A stretch of DNA of 38,015 nucleotides from an uncultured Bacilli bacterium (lineage in GTDB: Bacteria; Bacillota_I; Bacilli_A; RF39; UBA660), in assembly GCA_944363705.1 (NCBI GenBank), contig CALVUY010000004.1:1-38015 (forward strand). The letters are read 5' to 3'. This document shows, piece after piece, positions 24,060 through 31,721 of the stretch. The notes under the pieces are model-generated. The model had not been told where the DNA came from and searched no databases. It saw only the letters and a program-made list of their open reading frames with translations. The position numbers and the translations under genes are program-made. Position 1 is the first letter of the stretch. Each line of letters begins with the position of its first letter.

Positions 24060-24941
24060 TTATTTATTATTTTCCATCATTTTCTTAGCCATTTTTAAAA
24101 TAAATTTATTAGTTGCAGGTACTTTTTCTCTATCTTTCTTATAACCTAGTGTTTTAAGAGAATTGTCTGCAGAATCAACACATAAATCAACTCCAGATAT
24201 AAAGCTTGCCATACTTGAGCATAAAAAGACAATAGGTCCTGCCATTTCTTCACTAGTGGCAAGGCGATGAGCGACTCCTGTCTCAGCAAGTAGAGCTTCT
24301 TCTCCACCAGCCATCTTTTCAAATTCATCTTTCATACCTGTATCAGTAGAGCCTGGCATTACATTATTAACTCTAATACCTTGTTTACCTAGTTTAACTG
24401 ATGCTTCACATGCATACTCTGATAAACATCTTTTAGAATACATATAGGCAAAAGTTGAAGGAGATATTTTTGCAAGATGTTCTACTACCCTCTCTACTTC
24501 TTCCCAAGTTTCAGCATTTACTACCTTACTTTGTTCTTTTCTAAACTCTTTCCAATTAAGTCCTGCAGTACTAGTAACATAGACAATACTACCACCCTTA
24601 CTCATTCTCTTAGTTAAATATTCTTCTGTAATATAGAAGTTCGCAGTGTAGTTACAATTAAACGTTGTCATATAATCTGATTTAGAACCTGATAGTCCTG
24701 CTACTCCAAAGAAACAGTCAATATGTTCAGGAAGTTTACTAAATAAGTTATCTATTTCTTCTTTTTTAGACAAATCACATTTAATAAACTCAGTTATACC
24801 CTTAACATCACAAGAATTTAAGTCGACTGCATAACAACTAGCTCCTAAATCAACTAACATTTCTACTGTTGCCTTACCCATACCACTACTAGCTCCTGTT
24901 ACTATACAAACTTTATCCTTATAACCAAAATAATCTTTCAT
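24060..24941 (-). CDS. Short-chain dehydrogenase/reductase
   Basis: A 293-residue NAD(P)-dependent oxidoreductase. The cofactor motif is VTGASSGMGKA (residues 15-25), NAG is replaced by AGLSG, the catalytic Ser is in VTSTAGLN, and Tyr and Lys are in YMYSKRCL. An insertion of about 30 residues between Ser and Tyr, a C-terminal extension (KVPATNKFILKM), and DTGMKDEF in the substrate loop resemble the hydroxysteroid and coniferyl-type SDR branch. In a gut organism a steroid or aromatic alcohol substrate is possible, but not shown. It sits directly downstream of the orphan antitoxin array. RBS GAAAGG precedes the ATG. Confidence 0.88.
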   Translation of the reverse strand: MKDYFGYKDKVCIVTGASSGMGKATVEMLVDLGASCYAVDLNSCDVKGITEFIKCDLSKKEEIDNLFSKLPEHIDCFFGVAGLSGSKSDYMTTFNCNYTANFYITEEYLTKRMSKGGSIVYVTSTAGLNWKEFRKEQSKVVNAETWEEVERVVEHLAKISPSTFAYMYSKRCLSEYACEASVKLGKQGIRVNNVMPGSTDTGMKDEFEKMAGGEEALLAETGVAHRLATSEEMAGPIVFLCSSMASFISGVDLCVDSADNSLKTLGYKKDREKVPATNKFILKMAKKMMENNK

Positions 24942-24982
24942 ATAAATCCTACCTTTCTAACTAAAGTATAGATAGACAAAAG

Positions 24983-25021
24983 AAAAAAGTAAATAATTTA
25001 TTAAAAATTAGATACTTTTTT
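24983..25021 (-). terminator. AT-rich hairpin between the orphan array and the SDR gene
   Basis: AAAAAAGTA (24983-24991) and TACTTTTTT (25013-25021) are a perfect nine-base inverted repeat with a 21-base loop. On the minus strand the 3' arm supplies a six-T run. It could end a minus-strand transcript from the array, but the stem is only A-T rich. Confidence 0.5.
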
Positions 25022-25042
25022 ACAGTATATATGATTTTCTAG

Positions 25043-25136
25043 TAGAATAATTTATTACTCGCGGGCCATCTACAAGCGAGATAATCTGCAGTGTAGAATA
25101 ATTTATTACTCGCATCCATCTACAAGCGAGAACATC
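25043..25136 (-). ncRNA. Orphan type III antitoxin-like RNA array, two units
   Basis: There are two units 51 bases apart (25043-25085 and 25094-25136). Each has the invariant middle TTTATTACTCGC and CAAGCGAGA shared with the array at 3605-3696. The stem CTCGC/GCGAG is unchanged. The second pairing changes on both sides: TAGA/TCTA here against TGGT/ACCA there, and it extends to TGTAGA/TCTACA in the second unit. This is covariation in an H-type pseudoknot. No toxin gene is next to it: the downstream minus-strand gene is an SDR. A 10-bp inverted repeat (25031-25040, 25146-25155) encloses the array. A TATAAT (25170-25165, minus) lies upstream without a good -35. Confidence 0.65.
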
Positions 25137-25272
25137 TCCGTAAAAAGAAAATCATCTTACATATATTATATGAAGTTTCCCTCATCTAATACATTTTAAT
25201 CATATCATAAATGGTACTAGTATGTAAAGCTATTTTGTAAAATTAGTTAGCTATTTTATATTGTTGATATTA

Positions 25273-25986
25273 TCATTTTAATAATAATTTCTTTTCTAAA
25301 GAATAATCTACAATAGAGTCAATATGTGACTGAGTAGTATCAAATACAGGAATATCTAAATCTTTTTGACTAATTAACATTTCTATTTCAGTACATCCTA
25401 ATATTACACCTTTAATATTGCTTTGTTTTTTCATATTATTTATTACTTCTATATAATAATCTCTTGAATTGTCACTAATCCTGCCTTTACATAGCTCATC
25501 AAATATTATTCTATCTATTTCATTAATCTCATTTTCACTATTTGGAATACTAACTGTTAAGCCATTTTTTCTTAATCTGTCTTTTAAAAAGTCTTCTCTC
25601 ATTGTATAACCAGTACCCAAAAGTCCAACGTTTAATACTTCATTCTCTTTACATTTATCAGCAACACAGTCAGCAATGTGAATTAGAGGAATATTTATTT
25701 GACTTTCTATATAATCTGCTAATTTATGCATTGTATTAGTTGCAATAACTATATAATCAGCACCAGCATTTTCTAATGTTTTAGCAATAGAAGCTAGCTC
25801 TACACCAATTTTATCCCATTCATTATTTAACATTAGTTTTCTAATCTCTTCAAAATTAACATTGTAAATAATCATTTTAGCACAGTTTAAACCACCACAT
25901 ATCGCATTAACTCCATTATTAATTCTTTCATAATAATGAATTGATGACTCATAACTCATTCCACCAATAATACCAATTGTTTTCAT
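25273..25986 (-). CDS. Aspartate/glutamate racemase family protein
   Basis: A 237-residue enzyme of the Asp/Glu racemase superfamily. It begins MKTIGIIGGMSYESSIHYYE, the standard aspartate racemase start. The two catalytic sites are IVIATNTMHK (first position, where Cys is usual, is Thr) and GVILGCTEIEMLI (second Cys). The loss of the first Cys suggests that true racemization may not occur, or that it works with one Cys as in some amino-acid racemase-like or hydantoin-type enzymes. It overlaps the preceding small gene by 4 bases, so they are coupled. The RBS is GAGGAG inside that gene. Confidence 0.82.
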   Translation of the reverse strand: MKTIGIIGGMSYESSIHYYERINNGVNAICGGLNCAKMIIYNVNFEEIRKLMLNNEWDKIGVELASIAKTLENAGADYIVIATNTMHKLADYIESQINIPLIHIADCVADKCKENEVLNVGLLGTGYTMREDFLKDRLRKNGLTVSIPNSENEINEIDRIIFDELCKGRISDNSRDYYIEVINNMKKQSNIKGVILGCTEIEMLISQKDLDIPVFDTTQSHIDSIVDYSLEKKLLLK

Positions 25987-26159
25987 TTTTTATTTCTCCT
26001 CAATTTATTTTTTGTTTTTTTAGGTTTTTCATCATCAAAATCAATAATACCTTCCCATTCAAAAGGTTTTAAATCTTTAAGGACCTCTGATGCATTAAGT
26101 ATAGGTCTTTTCTGTTGAAAGAACCCTTCAGGAAACTTTGTTATGCTTTTCTTTACCAT
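25983..26159 (-). CDS. Small protein of unknown function, coupled to the racemase gene
   Basis: A 58-residue soluble peptide starting MVKKSITKFPEGFFQQKRP, with an acidic middle (FEWEGIIDFDDEKP) and a basic tail (KKTKNKLRRNKK). The GGAGGG site lies seven bases before the ATG. Its TGA overlaps the racemase ATG. Upstream, 97 bases away and in the same direction, is the PemK-like gene, so it may be a partner such as an antitoxin, but the size and charge pattern alone do not show it. Confidence 0.6.
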   Translation of the reverse strand: MVKKSITKFPEGFFQQKRPILNASEVLKDLKPFEWEGIIDFDDEKPKKTKNKLRRNKK

Positions 26160-26256
26160 ATAACATTCCCTCCCTATATAAAATTTAATACAATTATATA
26201 TTATCATTAATGTAACAAGCAGTCAATATTTTTAAATGCTATTAACAATAAATAAA

Positions 26257-26664
26257 TTATAAATTATTAATTAAATCTTTAGTTTTATTCTCGACATTTA
26301 ATTTTATTATTAGTTTTATTAACTTATCTAACATATCATCACTTAAACGACCAATTACTTTATATTCTATTTTATCTTTCTTAAAATAGAATAAATCGTC
26401 TGCCCTAATATAACCACTTTTGTTGTTAACATTTCTACCTTTGATTTTGTTAGGTACGATTTCTAGATTACTTTTAATCTTTAACTTTCTTTTCTTATGG
26501 CTTTCACTGTGAAAACTACACATAACATTAGAAATAAAATCATATGAATAACTCTCTATTATCCCTGCTTCGTCACTAATTACCACAAAAGAATGCTTAG
26601 GAACAACAGTGCCATTCCTATCTTTAAATTCCTTAACAACAATTATGTCTCCAACTCTACACAT
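26257..26664 (-). CDS. PemK/MazF-like protein (possible toxin)
   Basis: A 135-residue basic protein starting MCRVGDIIVVKEF. The pattern VGDIIVVK-x(n)-KHSFVVISDE, a charged middle, SGYIRADDLFYF and the final VIGRLSDDMLDKLIKLIIKL follows the strand and helix order of PemK/MazF SH3-like RNases, including the last helix typical of the family. Catalytic residues are not certain, so it may be a relative without RNase activity. The AAGGAGGG site lies before the ATG at 26664. A small peptide gene follows. No classical antitoxin is visible upstream. Confidence 0.5.
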   Translation of the reverse strand: MCRVGDIIVVKEFKDRNGTVVPKHSFVVISDEAGIIESYSYDFISNVMCSFHSESHKKRKLKIKSNLEIVPNKIKGRNVNNKSGYIRADDLFYFKKDKIEYKVIGRLSDDMLDKLIKLIIKLNVENKTKDLINNL

Positions 26665-26760
26665 AGATACCCTCCTTTCTTTAATATTCACACAAGAAGA
26701 AATACTTGTGTCTACTATATAATTAACGATATCTTTATTTTTGCTCTTTTAATTCTACAC

Positions 26761-26787
26761 AAAAAAAACTAGAGTTTTTCCTCTAGT
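26761..26787 (-). terminator. pheT operon terminator
   Basis: On the minus strand ACTAGAG-GAAAAA-CTCTAGT forms a seven-pair stem followed by eight T, 25 bases after the pheT stop. Confidence 0.9.
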
Positions 26788-26811
26788 CTCTTTTCTCTTC
26801 TTTTAACTTTA

Positions 26812-29178
26812 TTACTTATCTCTTAATTCTACATCTAAAGATGTTGTTACTTTCTTAATAATATTATCAAAGACATTCATAACCTCTTCATCAGTTAAAG
26901 TTCTATTACTATCCATAAATGTTAAGTTATAGGCAATAGATTTTTTATCATTATCAAATTTTTCATAAACATCAAATACCTTAATATCACTAAGTAATCT
27001 ACCCCCTGCTTTTTTAATAACTGTCTCCACTTCACTTGATGGCATAACCTTAGGAACAATGAATGCTACATCTTTAACGATTGTTGGATATTTTGATGCT
27101 TCTTTATATTTTAATGGTTTAACTTTAGTCATTAAAGCATTTAAAGATAACTCACACACATATACTTCATCCTTACATACTTTAGGATGAACTCTACCCA
27201 TAATACCTATTCTTTTACGGTCAAGTAAAATATCTGCAGAAATTCCTGGATGTAAGTCTGAAACACTACTTTTAACAAAGCTATAACGATTTTTAAAACC
27301 TAGATATTCAAGAATACTTTCTACTATTCCTTTCATTAAATAGAAGTCTACTTTCATAGAACCTTTCCAAGAATTAGTAATGTAATTACCTTTCATTAAG
27401 AATGCTATTTTAGATTCTTCATTATAAGCTTTATCATAGGTTTTAGCAATCTCATAGATATTTATATCTTCTACTTTACGAGCTTTATTATAATTATAAA
27501 CATTCATTAATGATGGAATTAAACTTGTTCTAATAACACTCTTATCAACACTCATAGGATTAGGTAAAGTGATTCTTTCTTTTTCTTCATAATCAAAGCT
27601 AGAAGCCATTGAAGGTGATACTAAAGTATAAGTTTTAACTTCATTAAGCCCTAAACTTCTAAGACGTTTAGATATGGCTTTACGATATTTAACATCTCCT
27701 ACATACTCACCTTTTTTTACTTCAATATTAGGAAGAGTTCCTTTTATATTTTGATATCCATAAAGTCTACCAATCTCTTCTGCTATATCATTAACATTAG
27801 AATCAATATCTAGTCTTCTACTAGGAATAGTTACAGTAAATTTACCATCTTTAATAGTATATGGAAAGTCTAGTCTTTCTAACTCATGTTTCATATCTTC
27901 TTCATCTATTTTAAGTCCTAGCATTTTATCTACTTCAATAGGATAGAATTCTACTACTTTAGGAGTCTTATTTAGTTTATCGTGCACAACAGTTCCAGAA
28001 AGAATGGTAGCATTAGCATATTTTTCTAATAAGTGGCAAGCTCTATCAAGAGCCATATTAGTGTATTCATAACTTAGTCCTTTACCATATCTTATACTAG
28101 CTTCACTTCTAAGGTCTAAATGAGATGCAGTATATCTAATACTAACAGGGTCAAAGATAGCTGCTTCTATCAAGATATTTTTAGTAGTGGTCTCTACTTC
28201 AGTATTAAGTCCTCCCATAACACCGGCAACACAAATAGGCTTAGTTCCGTCAGTAATAACAATATCACTGTTTTTTAAAGTTCTTTCCTTACCATCTAAA
28301 GTAGTAATTAACTCATTATCTTTAGCATCTCTAACTAATATTTTATCGCCTAGAGAATCTTTATCAAAGAAATGAAGTGGTTGACCAAACTCTAACATAA
28401 CGTAATTAGAAATATCAACAACATTGTTTATTGGTCTCATACCTACTGATAATAGTCTTCTTTTAATAAAATCAGGTGAATCTTTAATTTCAACATTAGT
28501 AACCATCTTTGCTAAATAATAAGGACATTTAGGAGTATCAACTTCTAGTTTAAAATGATTATTAACGTTATCTTTATCTTCATTATAAGATAAATCAGGT
28601 AGTTTTACTTTTCTATTTAATATTGCAGAGATTTCATAAGCAAAACCAATATGATAGTAACAGTCATTATTACGATGTTTATGAATATCTAACTCATATA
28701 AAGTATCTTCTAATCCTAAGTATACAAGAGGATCTTTTCCTACAGGAGCATTTTCATTTAATTCTTCAATACCTTTAGCATAAGTCTCATCAGTTTTCTC
28801 CTCAAGACCTAATTCATATAAAGCACAAATCATACCATTAGATTCTACTCCTCTAATCTTACTTGATTTAATAGCAAAGTCTCCTGGTAAGACAGCTCCT
28901 GGTAATGCTACTATTACTTTAAGTCCTTCTTTTACATTAGGAGCCCCACAGACTATTTGTTGTAGTTCCTCTTTACCTATATCTACCTGACATAAATGTA
29001 AATGGTCACTATCAGGATGGTCTATACAACTAACAACTTTGCCTATTACTAAATTATCTATTTTATTAGTAATAACTTTTTCAATATTAATACCAGATTC
29101 TGTTATTTTAACTGCAAGCGTCTCTAAATCTTGATCGCTTATATCAATATAATCTTTTACCCATTCTAAATTAATCAT
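26812..29178 (-). CDS. pheT: Phenylalanyl-tRNA synthetase beta subunit
   Basis: A 788-residue subunit that works as a heterotetramer with PheS to charge tRNA-Phe. Domain order is visible: N-terminal MINLEWVKDYID, EMAP/OB-type tRNA-binding domain (PDSDHLHLCQVD, VCGAPNVKEG), B3/B4 editing domain (DISNYVMLEFGQPLHFFD), B5 domain (LDIDSNVNDIAEEIGRLYGY), catalytic-like core, and the C-terminal anticodon-binding fold (KYPTIVKDVAFIVP). The start at 29178 overlaps the end of pheS by 8 bases (ATGATTAA); a longer frame upstream is not supported. It is part of the T-box-controlled operon. Confidence 0.97.
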   Translation of the reverse strand: MINLEWVKDYIDISDQDLETLAVKITESGINIEKVITNKIDNLVIGKVVSCIDHPDSDHLHLCQVDIGKEELQQIVCGAPNVKEGLKVIVALPGAVLPGDFAIKSSKIRGVESNGMICALYELGLEEKTDETYAKGIEELNENAPVGKDPLVYLGLEDTLYELDIHKHRNNDCYYHIGFAYEISAILNRKVKLPDLSYNEDKDNVNNHFKLEVDTPKCPYYLAKMVTNVEIKDSPDFIKRRLLSVGMRPINNVVDISNYVMLEFGQPLHFFDKDSLGDKILVRDAKDNELITTLDGKERTLKNSDIVITDGTKPICVAGVMGGLNTEVETTTKNILIEAAIFDPVSIRYTASHLDLRSEASIRYGKGLSYEYTNMALDRACHLLEKYANATILSGTVVHDKLNKTPKVVEFYPIEVDKMLGLKIDEEDMKHELERLDFPYTIKDGKFTVTIPSRRLDIDSNVNDIAEEIGRLYGYQNIKGTLPNIEVKKGEYVGDVKYRKAISKRLRSLGLNEVKTYTLVSPSMASSFDYEEKERITLPNPMSVDKSVIRTSLIPSLMNVYNYNKARKVEDINIYEIAKTYDKAYNEESKIAFLMKGNYITNSWKGSMKVDFYLMKGIVESILEYLGFKNRYSFVKSSVSDLHPGISADILLDRKRIGIMGRVHPKVCKDEVYVCELSLNALMTKVKPLKYKEASKYPTIVKDVAFIVPKVMPSSEVETVIKKAGGRLLSDIKVFDVYEKFDNDKKSIAYNLTFMDSNRTLTDEEVMNVFDNIIKKVTTSLDVELRDK

Positions 29179-30220
29179 TACTACTAATCTCCCCTCTATC
29201 AAAATTATTAACTTCTCTTAAGTCTGTATTATAGAAAACTCTTAAGTCATTAATACCATATTTAAGCATAGCGACTCTCTCTGCTCCAAAACCAAAGGCA
29301 AATCCTGACCAAACACTAGGATCAAATCCACTCATTCTAAGAACATCTGGATGAACTACTCCTGCTCCACAGATAGTAATAAATCCTGTATTTTTACAAA
29401 TATTACAGCCATCTCCTTTACAATTAAAACAACTAATATCTACTTCAACTGATGGTTCTGTAAACTGATAATAACTTGGTCTTAGTCTTACTTCAACACT
29501 ATCACCAAATAACTTTTTAAATACAACTTCAAAAGTACCTTTTAAGTCAGATAGTGATATATCTTTATCTACAAGTAGTCCTTCTATTTGCATAAATTGA
29601 TGAGAATGAGTCGCATCATCATCATCTCTTCTATAAGTCTTACCAGGACAAATAACTCTAACTGGCTTCTTACCTTCTGCTTTTAACATTGTCCTAACTT
29701 GAACAGGTGAAGTTTGACTTCTAAGTAATATCTCTTCTCCTTCAATATAGAATGTATCTTGAGCATCTCTTGCAGGATGTCCTTTAGGTATATTTAACAT
29801 CTCAAAGTTATATTTATCTTCCTCAACTTCAGGTCCATCTACTACATCATAACCCATAGACATAAAGATTTCTTCTACTTCTTCTATTAATTTCTCTAAG
29901 ATATTAGGAGAACCTATACTAACTTTAGTAGAAGGTAAACTAATATCAATAGATTCACTTTCTAACTTTTTATTTAACTCTTCTGCATCAAATTTATCTT
30001 TCAATGCATTATACTTTTCATTAAAGTAAGTTCTTAGTGAATTAACTTCCATTCCAAACTCTTTTTTCTTATCATTGGGAACATCTTTAATCTTACTATT
30101 AAGTTCTGTAATAATACCTTTCTTACTTAAATATTTAATGTGTAGTTCATTAAGTTCTTTTAAGTCCTTAACACTTTCTAAATCTTTTTCTATCTCTTTT
30201 TTAATATCTTCTATATTCAT
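29171..30220 (-). CDS. pheS: Phenylalanyl-tRNA synthetase alpha subunit
   Basis: A 349-residue catalytic subunit of PheRS. It has an N-terminal coiled coil (residues 1-85), then motif 2 region (RSQTSPVQVR, CPGKTYRRDDDDATHSHQF) and motif 3 (SGFAFGFGAERVAMLKYG). A Cys cluster (CFNCKGDGCNICKNTG) is usual in bacterial PheS. The start has AAAGGAG upstream. Together with PheT (8-base overlap) it forms the alpha2-beta2 enzyme. It is preceded by a HAD gene within the same T-box-controlled unit, with a 1-base gap. Confidence 0.97.
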   Translation of the reverse strand: MNIEDIKKEIEKDLESVKDLKELNELHIKYLSKKGIITELNSKIKDVPNDKKKEFGMEVNSLRTYFNEKYNALKDKFDAEELNKKLESESIDISLPSTKVSIGSPNILEKLIEEVEEIFMSMGYDVVDGPEVEEDKYNFEMLNIPKGHPARDAQDTFYIEGEEILLRSQTSPVQVRTMLKAEGKKPVRVICPGKTYRRDDDDATHSHQFMQIEGLLVDKDISLSDLKGTFEVVFKKLFGDSVEVRLRPSYYQFTEPSVEVDISCFNCKGDGCNICKNTGFITICGAGVVHPDVLRMSGFDPSVWSGFAFGFGAERVAMLKYGINDLRVFYNTDLREVNNFDRGEISSND

Positions 30221-30221
30221 A

Positions 30222-30845
30222 TTAATACATCTCCTTTATCTTAACTAATCTTTTTATATGAGGAATATCTACATCTTTTTTAGGACTATAGTAAATTGTA
30301 TTAAGTCCTGCATTCCTCGCTCCTAATATATCTTTATCATAATTATCTCCTACCATAACACATTCACTAGGTTTATAAGGACCACAAGCATAGAGAAATC
30401 CTTCTTTACTTGGTTTCATATGATAATCTGCTCCTATAATTCCTTTGAAGTATGAATCAAGTCCTAATTTCTTAAGTCTACCTACCTGAGTTTTTGTAAA
30501 CAAATTTGAATAGATAATATTCTCTATTTCTAAACTATTTAGATAATCCAATACTTCAACCGCACCAGGATGAATACACTCATTAACATTAATCATATAA
30601 TCAATCCATTTATCAATTAAGTCTTGATTAATCATAACTCCACTTCTTATACTTAGAAAATCACTAAGTAATTTTTTATTATATCTAGGATACTCTCTTT
30701 CATAAGCATTGATTAAATCCCAACGTTGTTTATTAAACTTAAGAAAATCTTCTTCACTTAAGTTCGCTCTAAATAATTCTTCTTCCCTAGAAAAATCTCC
30801 ATCTAGAATTGTGCCATCTAAATCCCATATGAATCTTTTTATCAT
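30222..30845 (-). CDS. HAD-superfamily hydrolase, first gene of the pheST operon
   Basis: A 207-residue HAD phosphatase. Motif I is FIWDLDGTILDG (nucleophile Asp9 and acid Asp11), motif II is IIYSNLFTK, motif III includes Lys in MKPSKEGF, and motif IV is MVGDNYDKDILGA. It resembles the small phosphoglycolate-phosphatase/YjjG-type group. It is the first gene after the Phe-specific T-box, so its production should rise when charged tRNA-Phe is low. A link to phenylalanine use is inferred from this place, not from the protein. RBS AGGAGGAG precedes the ATG. Confidence 0.9.
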   Translation of the reverse strand: MIKRFIWDLDGTILDGDFSREEELFRANLSEEDFLKFNKQRWDLINAYEREYPRYNKKLLSDFLSIRSGVMINQDLIDKWIDYMINVNECIHPGAVEVLDYLNSLEIENIIYSNLFTKTQVGRLKKLGLDSYFKGIIGADYHMKPSKEGFLYACGPYKPSECVMVGDNYDKDILGARNAGLNTIYYSPKKDVDIPHIKRLVKIKEMY

Positions 30846-30851
30846 AAACTC

Positions 30852-31082
30852 CTCCTAAAATAAAAAATAACTATAACTTAAGGGTGTTAAACTAACACTG
30901 TACCACCTTAATTTATAGTTATTATAACTATCTCATTAATCTTAACGCGAATTAACGCCTATAATTTTGTTATAGGAACTCCTAAGACGAATTCATAAAC
31001 TATTCTTATCTATTTCCACCTACCATAGACTCTCTTTAAAGAAATCATTTACTACTACTTCTTAATCACAGTCATTTCAAGA
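30852..31082 (-). promoter_or_regulatory. T-box leader, phenylalanine specific
   Basis: Read on the minus strand, the leader has the stem I elements AAGTAGTAG, AAGAGAGTC and GGTGGAAATAG, a specifier region GAATTCGTC with TTC (Phe codon), and the T-box AAGGTGGTACAGTG (consensus AGGGTGGTACCGCG). The terminator arm follows (AATAACTATAA pairs with TTATAGTTATT, then T6). UGGU in the antiterminator bulge matches tRNA 3' ACCA. When uncharged tRNA-Phe binds, transcription goes on into HAD-pheS-pheT. The element ends a few bases before the AGGAGG of the HAD gene. Confidence 0.93.
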
Positions 31083-31085
31083 ATT

Positions 31086-31115
31086 ACTATATCATATTTA
31101 AAAGTTAATTGTAAA
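31086..31115 (-). promoter_or_regulatory. Promoter of the T-box transcript
   Basis: On the minus strand TTTACA (31115-31110) and TATAGT (31091-31086) are separated by 18 bases. The expected start near 31079 coincides with the beginning of the T-box leader. Confidence 0.6.
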
Positions 31116-31124
31116 TAGAAAACA

Positions 31125-31676
31125 TTACTTTTTAAGTGAATACTTCTTTTCTAATTCTAAAACTCTCTCTCTTCTTTCATCCATTTCTACTAAATAATTA
31201 TAGTTATAATCTCCATCTAAATATTTAGTTAAATTTCTAGCCATTAAATTATTCATATAATCATCATAATTATCAGCATAAACCTCTGCATTATATAACT
31301 GTTCTATTAAAACTTTAATATCATCAAGTTTTCTTGTATCATTTGTAATATCTAATCCTTCTAAAACTTTCTTATAATTATCAAAAGCTATTCTACCACT
31401 ATCTAGTCCTAATAAAATCATTTTTCTAAGTTCTTTTTTTCTAGGAATAAATATACCTAAGGTACTTCTTACATATAAAGACCCTTTTATAGTAAAACTG
31501 TTCCATTCTTTTAAATTATTTATACTATCATAAATATCAACACCTATTTGTTTTAACAACAAGTTATAACTATTAATAGAAAGATTACCATTTTTACTTG
31601 TCTCTTTATCAATAAACTTTTTCCTATCTTTCATGATCTCTAAAGGATAATCAAACTTTTCTTTACCATTAATCAT
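31125..31676 (-). CDS. Hypothetical helical protein
   Basis: A 183-residue soluble protein, mostly helical and strongly charged, with no membrane segment or signal. It starts MINGKEKFDYPLEIMKDRKK behind AGAGGGG. Residues 66-85 (KGSLYVRSTLGIFIPRKKEL) are the only hydrophobic part. The C-terminus is a charged helix ending LEKKYSLKK. The gene lies between the T-box leader and the AAA ATPase gene, 45 bases downstream of the latter in the same direction. It could be a partner of that ATPase, but nothing else supports this. Confidence 0.65.
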   Translation of the reverse strand: MINGKEKFDYPLEIMKDRKKFIDKETSKNGNLSINSYNLLLKQIGVDIYDSINNLKEWNSFTIKGSLYVRSTLGIFIPRKKELRKMILLGLDSGRIAFDNYKKVLEGLDITNDTRKLDDIKVLIEQLYNAEVYADNYDDYMNNLMARNLTKYLDGDYNYNYLVEMDERRERVLELEKKYSLKK

Positions 31677-31721
31677 AAATACCCCTCTTTCTAATAAAGC
31701 ATATTATATACTAAACCAAAT

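Noticed and set aside
24146-24328. Minus-strand ORF inside the SDR gene
   Set aside because: It is out of frame within a conserved SDR with intact catalytic motifs; a shadow ORF.
25043-25136. CRISPR or REP-type repeat
   Set aside because: Two units with pseudoknot-type covariation to the CptI-like array; no spacers and no REP-type palindrome only.
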